From Firmicutes bacterium FC7 (lineage in GTDB: Bacteria; Bacillota; Clostridia; Tissierellales; Tissierellaceae): a stretch of 64,000 bases of DNA. The notes under the pieces are model-generated. The model was not told the origin of the DNA, searched no databases, and worked only from the letters and a program-made list of their open reading frames with translations. The stretch is from positions 340,774-404,773 of the forward strand of contig JAKELU010000001.1 of the NCBI GenBank assembly GCA_022760735.1. The letters are read 5' to 3'. Below are positions 27,501 to 36,169 of the stretch, in pieces. Both the position numbers and the translations under genes were made by a program. Numbering within the stretch: the first letter of the stretch is position 1; each line of letters begins with the position of its first letter.

Positions 27501-27894
27501 CTTCTTCGTATTTAACTGGTGCTTGTGGAGCGAATAATCCATTTCCAACACCGTTAACAATACCTGATTTTGCTGCTACACCAACAATACCTGAAGCCCA
27601 GTTATTTGCTGGTACATCTTCGAATCCTGTTGGTAAACCTTCTGCTGCTTTTGCTGCATTTGCTAATCCTTTAGCTCTAACAGCTACAGCTGCAAATTCT
27701 GCTCTTGTGATTGTGTTTTCAGGTTTAAATGTTCCATCTGGATAACCTGTTAATATCTCTAATAATGATAGTCTGTTAACTGCTTCTGCATATTCAGTGC
27801 CAGTTACGTCATCGTATTTAGCAGCTGATACGAAGCTGAAGCTTCCAAGTACCATTACTAGAGCAAGTACTAATGATAATACTTTTTTACTCAT
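24547..27894 (-). CDS. Major S-layer-type protein with N-terminal SLH domains
   Basis: The 1115-residue protein has a signal peptide (to about residue 24, FVSAA), three SLH repeats by residue 200 (YPDGTFKPENTITRAEFAAV; FAPQAPVKYEEAVTMLVRAL; a weaker third), and then some 900 residues of acidic beta-rich modules with no catalytic motif. Low Cys, high Asp/Glu/Val/Lys and regular strands are typical of lattice proteins. Start ATG has AAGGAGGTCATTACG. A near-consensus extended -10 promoter (28042-28070) and a structured leader of about 140 bases suggest very high expression and a stable mRNA, so this is the best candidate for the main lattice subunit. Confidence 0.88.
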   Translation of the reverse strand: MSKKVLSLVLALVMVLGSFSFVSAAKYDDVTGTEYAEAVNRLSLLEILTGYPDGTFKPENTITRAEFAAVAVRAKGLANAAKAAEGLPTGFEDVPANNWASGIVGVAAKSGIVNGVGNGLFAPQAPVKYEEAVTMLVRALGYEAAAQAKGGYPYGYLIVANEVGLLDDVKGTQGAPASRGIVAQMTDNALEIPMMIQVGFGQDTKWVVSGSKEHGDNAEERYLLDDMGFDSVKGRVISVNTKTDKITVDPTDEDLKNVTLEVEEGFDFYEVEGLVTKFWSKDDVVVVYTVQEDAKFDAVEVDDDELTLVTEDKNYEVARNATLILDGKKVDQDEFNANYAKVVLNDDDEIIWAQGYTFDGFILVEEVKDEVAYSYDDFDEVDLEDFTIVKEGKTIGIDGIEEEDILFYNNDEEFAVVYNKGTEGELDRVYTDASFRFEGEAYKLTELPTPAIYFDEGKVGELNEEILDEFLDDEATITVFVDFAGRVVVVSGEVSSIGNSAYGVLTAKAETYEGRKGKMIALDIRNGANEKVEYDLAEKDIINKDIKLENIKLEELRELEKGIVLKISLDKDGDVTSIELPENYKNAKAFEIDDSNVKVGEVSYRLQSNTLVFYDETKKVETLGNAKDKFSEVEEGSTIYVEKGRVVAVVGKTDADTDTKDVTGLVTGVKRTTAGKAQFTVKVLGETQRLVSKDKYTQAEVDKFDKDYTNTIVTLVVGETSNEVERFDYKDGYKVIIDRISGRTIYGKDSNKKDVAVELNTKAVIYDVNDDFDELNLRELKSGMEITVYHEGSSARFVDYILVGIVSGTPTESGVVTYINKTTGAKIEIDGELYDMDENTRLLEDGKTIAVGGKDIATKLNENDVVKDVEVKNGVVVKMTLVKRADEAAAEKALEEALDAVTEGYALDINYTEGKEFTVSFDEALEGEEFPEAIEGFLADARITFDGKLPEGTKVTVKYGETPVVSNKAVEGKTELLLSELLDIDPKPFVEGIKNDKWNVEITGNLEAIEGEVTFVTVISNDDFETEYVIAEGSFEINVPVDETALEAAKNAALEAVNEATSSVMMKKALQNELLELDIPAAELDDVAAHVFEVRPEDGYENLAALKAAIAQVLE

Positions 27895-27934
27895 AGTCGT
27901 AATGACCTCCTTATAATAATATTATTATTTTCGT

Positions 27935-28026
27935 GAAGGAATTTTTGATAAACTTATGTCAGCTGCAATTCCTTCAAAACCAAGCCGACATAAGATGAAT
28001 AATTAGGAGATAACAGAGTTATCGCC
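27935..28026 (-). promoter_or_regulatory. Structured 5' leader of S-layer mRNA (predicted pseudoknot)
   Basis: In transcript order: hairpin AGG-GATAAC/GTTATC-CCT (28026-28005); stem CTTATGTC/GACATAAG (27994-27987 with 27960-27953); and GAAGGAATT in that stem's loop (27975-27967), complementary over 9 bases to AATTCCTTC downstream (27943-27935). The last two helices interleave, so they form an H-type pseudoknot or exclude each other. It does not resemble any riboswitch I can recognise by motif. Confidence 0.6.
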
Positions 28027-28041
28027 TACATTCTACTCTGT

Positions 28042-28070
28042 ATTATAGCATTCTTAAACTTTGACTTCAA
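28042..28070 (-). promoter_or_regulatory. Strong sigma-A promoter of S-layer gene
   Basis: TTGAAG, 17 bases, TGC-TATAAT (extended -10) on the minus strand; start near 28035, about 140 bases before the ATG. Confidence 0.8.
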
Positions 28071-28212
28071 GCATAAGATGCCAATGTAATGAATTTGTAA
28101 TATAGGGTAACCCCTACCTAACAAATCAATCTATAATTATTATATAGAAAAACTTTCTGAAATACCATTACAGTTGTGTTACAAATAAATTACGAATGTG
28201 ATTCATTTAACG

Positions 28213-30714
28213 TTATTTATACATTAATGAATCTGTGTAAAATCCACTAACTCCATTCTCTATTAGTGCGCTTACCTTTTCCATATCATTAATTGTATGG
28301 GCATAAACATATACTCCTCTATCGTTTAATTTCTTTGGCAAATCCGTATGTGCTGTTGCTTCTGGCATTGTTACTGCCAATAGTTCATCTAGATGTTCAA
28401 AATCAAGTATTTCTTCTTTATCTCTCATTAGATATAAAGTGAAGATTATGTTTTCATAACCTAGTTCCTTTACAGGTTCATATTCTTCGGGTTTATATAT
28501 TTGAGGTATTATCCTATTGATTAAATGTGGAAAGGTATCACTAAGATATCTTAGTCCCTCAATATTGTTGCTTTTTATATCTGTCACTATATATGCGTCA
28601 TGATGTGTTTCCATCCATTGACTTAATATATCTGGTGTTAATTGAGTCCAATTATTTATCATGGTAAAATTTTTGAATTCATCATAAGTGTACCTATTTA
28701 CTTCCACATTGAAGAATTTATTGATAAATCCATCCCAGGAATGTACACATACCAACCTATTATCCCTTGTCCATTCAAAATCAACTTCCATTAGCCTAAT
28801 TCCATTTTCATAGCTTAAGTCAAGTGCATCTTTTGAATTGGTATATGTATGTCCATCTAGTTCTCCTCCAGCATGAGCGACTAGATACATGTTTCTACCT
28901 GTTAAAGCAATGGAGTTTTCAACAAGGTCCTTAAGTAAATTATTTTCAAGTATGTAATTAGATTTCTCTATTTCTGCTATTGCCTTTTGATACTGATCTT
29001 TAAACATATTTATGTCTAAGCTTTCCTTTGTATTGATATCATAGGCTCTGCTATGATCATAAATACCATCTCTAGCAAATACAAAGACAGATTCATCATC
29101 TATAATTGATCCTTTTAACATATAGGTTTGCTGGTAGACATAGTTCTTTCCTACGTGGTTATTTAGGTCTACTCCAAAGACTAACCCCTTCTTATTTTTA
29201 TATCCCATTATATTTGCAATGGTAGGATAAAAATCAAGATGACTTCCTGTTACAGATACCACTTCATTTATTTCTTCTCCAGGTACTGTTATTATCAATG
29301 GAACGTTCATCATATTATCGAAATCATAATTCTCACCTAGAAAATCACTCATTATTTTCTGTTCTTTTTCCTGTGTAGATAATACTGCAAAGTGATCCCC
29401 ATATATGGCAAGTACCGTATTATCATATAGACCTTCCTGCTTTAATCCTTCTATGAACATTCCTATAGCTTTATCTGTATAGTGTATAGCTTGAAGATAA
29501 TTTCCTAATAAGGTGTCCTTATGTTCTTCTTTTATTTCCAGTACTTGATATTCCTCTGGCATATTAAAAGGTGTATGGCTGGTTAGTGTAACCATAAAAG
29601 CGTAAAAAGGATGCTCATTTAATTCATCAAGTTCCTTTATATATTCTAATGATTGAATAAAGAAGTCCTCATCCTTTATACCAAAGCCAATTGTATCCTC
29701 ATATGTGAAATCTTCTTGTGAAATAAACCGTTGAAATCCTTGATTTACATATGCATTTGCTCTATTCCAATAATCCTTTTTATATCCATGAAAGGCCCAA
29801 CAGGTATAATTATTGTCCCTTAATAGCCATGGTAGTCCGTAAAATGTATTCTTTTCATACTGAGTATATGTGGGTTCTTCCATGGAAGGGTATAGGGAAT
29901 TATGAGTAACGAACTCTGCATCAGATGTATTTCCTCTACCAAGAAGTTGATAGTAATTGTCATAGTAAATTGAGGACTTGTCCATAATTAACTTATTTAA
30001 ATTCGGTGTTACTTCTTGTCCGTTGTAGTTTAAGTTAATTACAAAATTTTGTAGGGCTTCTACTTGAATTACTATTAAATTTTTTCCCTTTCCAATTCCA
30101 TTATATTTGCTACCTTTAAATTCGGCTCTTTCTTTTAGTTCTTGAAGATCGTCTGATGTAAATACTTCGGCTGCTTCTACTTTATCCTCATTATTTATAC
30201 TTGAGTTCACAATATCATTAAAATGGTATAGGAAAACTTCTTGCGCAACTACTGAATCTAATTTACCTTGTTTGCTGTATGAAATCATGATAACAAGTAG
30301 AATAAGTCCTATGGCTAAAGGTCTTTTTGGAATGGGTTTATCTATATCTATTGATTTATAGCTTAAGAAAATTAAAATAGGTATATCTAATATTAATGTA
30401 AATAGTTTAAAGCTAAATAACGACTTTATACAATCTCCAACAGCTGATAGTAAAGGTATTAATGTAATTAGTTTAATTGAAGTAAGTTGATTAAATTGAG
30501 CAAAGTACATAGCATCTATAAACATCAATATGGAAGAAAAAGCATAGAATGCAAGAGCTATTGCATTCTTATGCTTTAATTTTGAATGATATATTAAAGA
30601 AAATATTAAAAAGGAGATTAAACTACTTATTAATACTACTTCAAATCTATTGTTAATAACATTTGTTAATTCTACAAAAAGAAGTATTTTTATTACTAAC
30701 AAAATAGAGATCAT
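28213..30714 (-). CDS. LTA-synthase-like sulfatase fused to a GDPD domain
   Basis: The 833-residue protein has five predicted membrane helices (about 1-150), an extracellular alkaline-phosphatase-superfamily domain like LtaS (about 205-560), and a C-terminal glycerophosphodiester phosphodiesterase domain (about 610-833). The LtaS part has the metal-site VIQVEALQNFV, the nucleophile threonine in GRGNTSDAEFVTHNS and YGDHFAV. The GDPD part opens with VAHAGGELDGHTYTNS and LMEVDFEWTRDNRLVCVHSW. LtaS adds glycerol-phosphate from phosphatidylglycerol to a polymer; GDPD enzymes hydrolyse glycerophosphodiesters, so one chain could build and trim the polymer. It is the last gene of a three-gene operon, eight bases after an S41 protease. 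Confidence 0.9.
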   Translation of the reverse strand: MISILLVIKILLFVELTNVINNRFEVVLISSLISFLIFSLIYHSKLKHKNAIALAFYAFSSILMFIDAMYFAQFNQLTSIKLITLIPLLSAVGDCIKSLFSFKLFTLILDIPILIFLSYKSIDIDKPIPKRPLAIGLILLVIMISYSKQGKLDSVVAQEVFLYHFNDIVNSSINNEDKVEAAEVFTSDDLQELKERAEFKGSKYNGIGKGKNLIVIQVEALQNFVINLNYNGQEVTPNLNKLIMDKSSIYYDNYYQLLGRGNTSDAEFVTHNSLYPSMEEPTYTQYEKNTFYGLPWLLRDNNYTCWAFHGYKKDYWNRANAYVNQGFQRFISQEDFTYEDTIGFGIKDEDFFIQSLEYIKELDELNEHPFYAFMVTLTSHTPFNMPEEYQVLEIKEEHKDTLLGNYLQAIHYTDKAIGMFIEGLKQEGLYDNTVLAIYGDHFAVLSTQEKEQKIMSDFLGENYDFDNMMNVPLIITVPGEEINEVVSVTGSHLDFYPTIANIMGYKNKKGLVFGVDLNNHVGKNYVYQQTYMLKGSIIDDESVFVFARDGIYDHSRAYDINTKESLDINMFKDQYQKAIAEIEKSNYILENNLLKDLVENSIALTGRNMYLVAHAGGELDGHTYTNSKDALDLSYENGIRLMEVDFEWTRDNRLVCVHSWDGFINKFFNVEVNRYTYDEFKNFTMINNWTQLTPDILSQWMETHHDAYIVTDIKSNNIEGLRYLSDTFPHLINRIIPQIYKPEEYEPVKELGYENIIFTLYLMRDKEEILDFEHLDELLAVTMPEATAHTDLPKKLNDRGVYVYAHTINDMEKVSALIENGVSGFYTDSLMYK

Positions 30715-30722
30715 TCAAACAC

Positions 30723-31841
30723 CTACTTGTGTAATATTTTAACTGCCTCTTTTATTTGCAAATCATTATCTAATGTGTTTTCAACTATTATATCTGGCAC
30801 TACCCCTACTCCATGTATGCTTGTCTTATTTGGAGTTAGGTATTCTGCCGTAGTCATCTTTAATATTCCACCATTTTCTAAAGGAAGTAATGATTGGACA
30901 ATTCCTTTACCAAAGGTTTTATTACCTATAATAGTTCCTGCTTTTGTATCCTTTATTGCTCCTGCTACAATTTCAGAAGCTGAGGCACTACTTCCATTTA
31001 CCAAAATCACTAACTCATATTTTGGTTTTTCATTATAAGACATATAAGTAACAAGAGACTTATTTTTCTGTCTTAGATGTACAACTGGGCCTTTGGGAAC
31101 AAATAGTTTTGATATTTCAATAGCCTGATCTAATAATCCACCAGGATTGTTTCTTAAATCTAGGATTATTTTATTTATACCAACTTTGTCAAATTGGTTT
31201 AGGGCTTTTTTTACTTCCTTTGCTGCAGTTTCTGTAAAATTGGATAGTACTATATAACCTATGTTCTTTTCTATTACTTTATATTCTACTGGATTTATTT
31301 CAATTTCTCGTCTTGTTATTTCTATATAAATAGGTTGAGTTTTGTTGTCACGAATAATTCCAAGCTTTACCTTTGTACCTTCTTTACCTTTTATCAACTT
31401 TTGTACATTATCTACTGACATTCCTTTTACGTCTACTCCGTCTACAGAGACTATTAAATCATTTTTCTTTAGACCGGCAGATTCTCCTGGAGAGCCTTTT
31501 ATAGTATCCACTATATTAATGTAGTTATCTTTTTGCTCTATATATACTCCTATACCTGAAAACCTTCCAAGCATGTCTTCATATATTTCCATTGCTTCTT
31601 CAGAAGTATAGTAGTTGCTATATGGATCAATAGCCTGTAGCATTCCCTTTAAAGATGCTTCAATTAGATCTTTATCCTCAATTTCAAATGGATAATTATC
31701 CTTTATATATTTAAAGGTCTCCATAAAAAAATAGAGGTCTGCTTCTGGCTTCTTATATTCTGTTACTGGTGCTGCTGCAAAAACACTATTTGGTAAAATC
31801 AGCGTTAAAGCTAGTAGTATTACAAGTAGTTTTTTTGACAT
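30723..31841 (-). CDS. S41-family C-terminal processing peptidase (CtpA-like)
   Basis: The 372-residue protein has a signal peptide (to about residue 23), a PDZ domain (about 95-175, GIGVYIEQKDNYINIV and GLKKNDLIVSVDGVDV) and the S41 catalytic core: NPGGLLDQAI, the serine nucleophile in NGSSASASEIVAGAIKD and the lysine in GNKTFGKGIVQ. Such proteases trim secreted proteins at their C-termini. It lies between two LTA-synthase-like genes, with gaps of 14 and 8 bases, so it may process one or both of them; that is an inference from position. LtaS itself is known to be cleaved after its membrane domain in other Firmicutes, by a signal peptidase. Confidence 0.92.
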   Translation of the reverse strand: MSKKLLVILLALTLILPNSVFAAAPVTEYKKPEADLYFFMETFKYIKDNYPFEIEDKDLIEASLKGMLQAIDPYSNYYTSEEAMEIYEDMLGRFSGIGVYIEQKDNYINIVDTIKGSPGESAGLKKNDLIVSVDGVDVKGMSVDNVQKLIKGKEGTKVKLGIIRDNKTQPIYIEITRREIEINPVEYKVIEKNIGYIVLSNFTETAAKEVKKALNQFDKVGINKIILDLRNNPGGLLDQAIEISKLFVPKGPVVHLRQKNKSLVTYMSYNEKPKYELVILVNGSSASASEIVAGAIKDTKAGTIIGNKTFGKGIVQSLLPLENGGILKMTTAEYLTPNKTSIHGVGVVPDIIVENTLDNDLQIKEAVKILHK

Positions 31842-31855
31842 GATAAACCCTCCAG

Positions 31856-33670
31856 TTAGTTAGTATTTATTAGGTTTTTTTGTAGTATATAGTTTGATAG
31901 ATATATTTCTTTTAAAGCTCTTTTATGGAGTTCTCTAAATTGATCTATATCTATTTCCTTACCAGTTTTTCTTTCTCTGGCTGCACTATGGTCGAAAATG
32001 CCATCTCTAGACATTTCAAATATTGCATTTTCAGTTATTACCGAACCAGGCTCTATATACATTTGTGGAAAGACATATTTTTCACCATCATAGTTATTTA
32101 AATCTCTACCAAAGATCAATCCTTTTTCAATTTTATAGCCCATGATATTTACAATAGTTGGATAGAAGTCTATTTGGCTTCCTAGTTTAGTTACTGTTTC
32201 ATTTATTTCCTCACCTGCTACATGAATCAGTAAAGGTACATTCATCATTTCATCAAAGTCATAAGGCTTGTTAAGCAAATCAGTCATTATATCCTTACAA
32301 TATTTATCAGATAAAGGTATAGCATAATGGTCTCCATATATGACAATTACAGTGTTGTCATATAGGCCTTCTTTCTTTAATTCTTCTATAAATCTACCTA
32401 TTTGCTTATCAGTATAATGAATAGCCTGTAAATAATTCCCTACCATTGTATCCTTATGTTCTTCCCTTATATTAAGAACATGATATTTTTCTGGCATTAT
32501 AAAAGGCGTATGACTAGTTAGGGTTATCATAAAGGCATAAAACGGATTATCATTAACGCTATCTAATTCCTTAAGATATTTTATTGACTGTCTAAAAAAG
32601 TCCTCATCCCTTATTCCAAAGCCAATAGTTTCTTCAAATTCAAAATTCTCTTCTGAAATAAATCTCTCATATCCTTGATTTACATATGCATCATTTCTAT
32701 TCCAATAATCCTTGTCATAGCCATGGAAAGCCCAGGCCGTATAGCCATTATCTCTTAGTAGCCAAGGAAGACCGTAGAAGGTATTACTACCATATTCCAT
32801 ATAGGTTGGTCCTGTTAAGGATGGATAAAGAGAATTGATTGTAGCAAATTCTGCATCTGCAGTATTTGCTCTTCCTACTGACTGATAATAGTTCTTGTAG
32901 TAGATGGTTGATTTATCCTTAATTAACCTATTTAGATTAGGTGTTATTTCCTGGCCATCATAATTGAAGTTAATTACGAAGTTTTGTAGAGCTTCTACTT
33001 GAATAACTAATAGATTTTTGCCATTCCCTATACCCGTTAATTTTCCGTCTTTTAGATTTTTTCTGTTCTTTAACTCATCCATATCCTTTTGTGCATATAT
33101 TTCAGATGCTTCAACTAGTTCATCTTTTAATAGGTAGTCCTTTATATCAACTAGGTGATAGGTAAAAAACTCCTGTTTTGTAATGGCTGTTAGTTGGCCT
33201 ATTGTACTAAAGTATGATATTAGAATTAATAAACTCAGTCCAAACACTATTGGCCGCTTTAGCAATGTAATTGGGGCTCCCTCGACCTTGATGAACTTTT
33301 TCTTAAGGAAAATTACAAATGGCAAATCTATAACTAATGCAATGATCTTTATATTTAGTAAGACCTTTAGGCTATCTCCCACTGTATTTATTTGTGAAAT
33401 CTGCTTTAATATTGCTACAGAAGGCAGAGTCCTAAATTGACTAAAATAAGTTGCATCTACCAACATAAGCACTGAAACTACAGCATAAAAAATTACTTCA
33501 AAGGTTGTCTTCCTTTTTATCCTAGATTTATTAATTAAGGATATTATAAACAAGGAAAAAAGGCTACTAATTATTATAATAGGTATTCTGTTGTACTCTA
33601 CGTTGAGTATATCTGTAAAGATTATATATTTTAATGTTAATAATATGGGTAACATATTAAACCACCTCAT
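31856..33670 (-). CDS. LTA-synthase-family phosphoglycerol transferase
   Basis: The 604-residue paralogue of the N-terminal 600 residues of the 28213-30714 product has the usual LtaS size: membrane helices (about 1-150), then the sulfatase-fold domain with VIQVEALQNFVINF, GRANTADAEFATINSLYPS (threonine nucleophile) and YGDHYAI. Expected to polymerise glycerol phosphate outside the membrane for a lipoteichoic-acid-like polymer. First gene of the operon LtaS-CtpA-LtaS/GDPD. It shares long identical stretches with the fusion protein (FHGY, YWNR, AYVNQG), showing recent duplication. It lacks the GDPD tail. Confidence 0.92.
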   Translation of the reverse strand: MRWFNMLPILLTLKYIIFTDILNVEYNRIPIIIISSLFSLFIISLINKSRIKRKTTFEVIFYAVVSVLMLVDATYFSQFRTLPSVAILKQISQINTVGDSLKVLLNIKIIALVIDLPFVIFLKKKFIKVEGAPITLLKRPIVFGLSLLILISYFSTIGQLTAITKQEFFTYHLVDIKDYLLKDELVEASEIYAQKDMDELKNRKNLKDGKLTGIGNGKNLLVIQVEALQNFVINFNYDGQEITPNLNRLIKDKSTIYYKNYYQSVGRANTADAEFATINSLYPSLTGPTYMEYGSNTFYGLPWLLRDNGYTAWAFHGYDKDYWNRNDAYVNQGYERFISEENFEFEETIGFGIRDEDFFRQSIKYLKELDSVNDNPFYAFMITLTSHTPFIMPEKYHVLNIREEHKDTMVGNYLQAIHYTDKQIGRFIEELKKEGLYDNTVIVIYGDHYAIPLSDKYCKDIMTDLLNKPYDFDEMMNVPLLIHVAGEEINETVTKLGSQIDFYPTIVNIMGYKIEKGLIFGRDLNNYDGEKYVFPQMYIEPGSVITENAIFEMSRDGIFDHSAARERKTGKEIDIDQFRELHKRALKEIYLSNYILQKNLINTN

Positions 33671-33776
33671 CCTATTTTATATTATTACCCAATTATTTCA
33701 TTAATGTGAATATATCTTAAGTTTACACCTTATTGGATTTATTTACAAGAATGTGAAGACTGACAAATAAAAGAAA

Positions 33777-33795
33777 GGAGCAGAATATCTGCCCC
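33777..33795 (-). terminator. Terminator after ypeB
   Basis: GGGGCAGA pairs with TCTGCTCC around a short loop, then TTTCTTTTATTTG on the minus strand. Confidence 0.7.
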
Positions 33796-33858
33796 AAATT
33801 GTTGTTTAGTTATTATTGTGGTAACTGCTTATTATTTTGTGGAATTGCAAGTTATTAA

Positions 33859-35229
33859 CTAGAAAGTAAATGTTCCATTTTCATTTTCTACTATTTGCAG
33901 AATTTGTTCTTCTTGACCTGTTTCAGCATTGATATACACTATATATTGATTATCCTCGTAAACTCCTTTAAATTCATAGCAAACAACTTCAGTTTTGCCC
34001 TTCGGAATCATTGCTAATCTTGCGGAATTTACTTGGAAACCATTTCTTAATTTTTTAGCAGCTTCATTTTCTGAGATTCTTATTTTCCCAAAATCTCTAT
34101 TTTCCTGGTGATTTAGATAGTATGCAGAAGCATCAAAGCCTACAATATCACCAGTATCTAAAGCTACCTTGACCTTTACCAAGTCAGGATATACGGTTAC
34201 ACCATCTTCGCTATATACGAAATTATATAAAACCGTACCATCATATCTTAAATTGTAATTTGGCTCCATATTTTTGAATCCTTTGCTTTCAAGGAATTCA
34301 AGAGCCTTTTGTTGACCCTCTTTTACAGAAAGAGTCTTATTTCCTGTTCCACGAGGGTTAGTCATATTGAGGACTACTCCTCCTTGTTTAGATACACTTA
34401 TATACATCATTTCATCTCTATTTCGACTGCTTTGTGCTTGAAAGCTAAATACAGGAATTCTTGCTTCATTCATATTGTCGCCTTCTTCAAAGGCTTGAAT
34501 ATCAACTATTTTATCTCTACCTATAAAGTCTAGGGCAATTTCTCGTGCCTGATTAAGATTTACTTTACGATTTGGTAAACCAACTGGCTTCTTGTTCAAC
34601 ATTTGGTCTGCAAATGGACCGTCATAGATTAGTTCAGGTGTCTTTGCCACTTCCTTATCATAATTTACTAGGCTTGTAATTAATGCATTGGTAGATGCCT
34701 TCTCACTATCTTTATTTCGATTTCCGGCATTAGCCATTCCTACTAGAAAGTTTTCCTCTTGTATGCTTTGAGCTACATTATTCAACTCATTGTTAAATGA
34801 AGCTGTATTTAGCTGTATGTTTTTTATCTGTTCTCTCTGCTCAGGAGTTATATCCTGACCTTCAAGGTGTTTTTGTATTATAAAATATGCATAATCTGCT
34901 GCTTGTGTAAGGAATTTTTCTGTAGCCGATACCTCCGAGTGAGATATTGGCATTTGAGCTAATTTATCCTTAGCTTGTGCTGCTTCATTCATTATCTGTG
35001 TAAATAATAGGATATTTCTTTCCTTAGTTGATGCCAATAAAGCTTTGTTTAAAGATGTACTAACTTTATCTACGTGAGTTTTTACATCAAAGAACAATCT
35101 CTGATAATGATTATCCAATGCTACTTCATATTGTTGATTTCTCATATATTGATTGTATCCCCAAACAAGAGAAGCTATTAATAGTAAGCTAAGCACTGAA
35201 GGGGCAATCCAACTTCTTCTTTCTCTCAT
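33859..35229 (-). CDS. ypeB: Germination protein YpeB
   Basis: The 456-residue protein has one N-terminal membrane anchor (about 12-28), a helical N-terminal domain (30-190) and two or more PepSY-like domains in the C-terminal half (for example VNLNQAREIALDFIGRDK and SVKEGQQKALEFLESKGF), the layout of YpeB. YpeB holds SleB in the inner spore membrane/cortex in an inactive, stable form until germination. It starts 12 bases after sleB, the conserved sleB-ypeB operon. Length matches the family. Confidence 0.94.
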   Translation of the reverse strand: MRERRSWIAPSVLSLLLIASLVWGYNQYMRNQQYEVALDNHYQRLFFDVKTHVDKVSTSLNKALLASTKERNILLFTQIMNEAAQAKDKLAQMPISHSEVSATEKFLTQAADYAYFIIQKHLEGQDITPEQREQIKNIQLNTASFNNELNNVAQSIQEENFLVGMANAGNRNKDSEKASTNALITSLVNYDKEVAKTPELIYDGPFADQMLNKKPVGLPNRKVNLNQAREIALDFIGRDKIVDIQAFEEGDNMNEARIPVFSFQAQSSRNRDEMMYISVSKQGGVVLNMTNPRGTGNKTLSVKEGQQKALEFLESKGFKNMEPNYNLRYDGTVLYNFVYSEDGVTVYPDLVKVKVALDTGDIVGFDASAYYLNHQENRDFGKIRISENEAAKKLRNGFQVNSARLAMIPKGKTEVVCYEFKGVYEDNQYIVYINAETGQEEQILQIVENENGTFTF

Positions 35230-35241
35230 ATTTGTAACCTC

Positions 35242-35943
35242 CTAAATACCAAACCAGTGCTTACCAATTTTTAGATTAACCTTTCTTGACCATATCCATT
35301 TACTAGTAGCTGTAGCAGGATTCCAGTAATATAGACATCCATATGTTGGATCCCATCCGTTTAAAGCGTCTCTTGCTGCATTTATAGAATCCTTATTTGG
35401 AGTCAAGTTTATCTGTCCATCTGCTACTGCTGTAAATGCAAGAGGCTGATAGATTACACCGGCTATTGTATCTGGGAATTGTGGACTTCTTACACGGTTT
35501 AGTACTACCGCACCAACTGCTACCTTTCCTACATATGGTTCTCCTCTTGCCTCTCCATGTATACATCTTGCTAGTAGGTATTCATCCGCTGATCTGCTAT
35601 TTCCTTGTGCATATGCTGGTGATGTGGACATTCCCAGTGCAGCAGCTGTAGCTGGGCCTACTATTCCATCTACCTGTATACCATTTTTCTCTTGGAATCT
35701 ACGAACGGCCCTATAGGTTCTAGCTCCAAATATTCCGTCTACTTGGCCATCGTAATATCCCCATCTTAATAATTTATCTTGAACTGTTCTTACATCATCT
35801 CCTTGTGAGCCCCAATATAGCAATCTAGGAGCCGTAAGTAGCGCTCTGCTCATAGAATTTGCATTAAATGATGGCTCATAAAATTGAATTACAGCTGTAA
35901 ACAATAATGCTAGTATTAATGTAATAACCGTAAACTTCTTCAA
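35242..35943 (-). CDS. sleB: Spore cortex-lytic enzyme SleB
   Basis: The protein has a signal peptide, a peptidoglycan-binding domain (about 40-105, WGSQGDDVRTVQDKLLRWGYY) and a C-terminal hydrolase_2 lytic transglycosylase domain with the catalytic glutamate in ARCIHGEARGEPYVGKVAV. SleB cuts muramic-delta-lactam-containing cortex peptidoglycan during germination. I prefer the TTG at 35943: GAAGGAGG lies about ten bases before it, while the upstream ATG at 35964 would place that site inside the coding region. Forms an operon with ypeB. Confidence 0.94.
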   Translation of the reverse strand: MKKFTVITLILALLFTAVIQFYEPSFNANSMSRALLTAPRLLYWGSQGDDVRTVQDKLLRWGYYDGQVDGIFGARTYRAVRRFQEKNGIQVDGIVGPATAAALGMSTSPAYAQGNSRSADEYLLARCIHGEARGEPYVGKVAVGAVVLNRVRSPQFPDTIAGVIYQPLAFTAVADGQINLTPNKDSINAARDALNGWDPTYGCLYYWNPATATSKWIWSRKVNLKIGKHWFGI

Positions 35944-36046
35944 AACTATATTTCCTCCTTCCACATTTTTTTACCTTTCTGCGTTATTTTTTGTAGAAAG
36001 TATAAAATTATACATATAGTTGCTAATTGATGAAAAAAATGAAAAA

Positions 36047-36114
36047 CCCAAGATTACTTGACTACATTCACAATGACAAGCTTGTCATAATGAACGCAAG
36101 CGATACATCTTGGG
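36047..36114. repeat. Inverted repeat of the CCCRAGAT family, doubles as terminator
   Basis: Two head-to-head arms: CCCAAGATTACTTGAC... at the left and, on the other strand, CCCAAGATGTATCGCTTG... at the right, meeting at AATGACAAGCTTGTCATAATG. Read on the minus strand it ends ATCTTGGGTTTTTC, so it can terminate spoIIR transcripts. Related to 13630-13680. Confidence 0.7.
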
Positions 36115-36169
36115 CTTAAAGTAGAAAGGGGAATCATTAATTTATATATAGTAAAAAAGTATATAAGTA

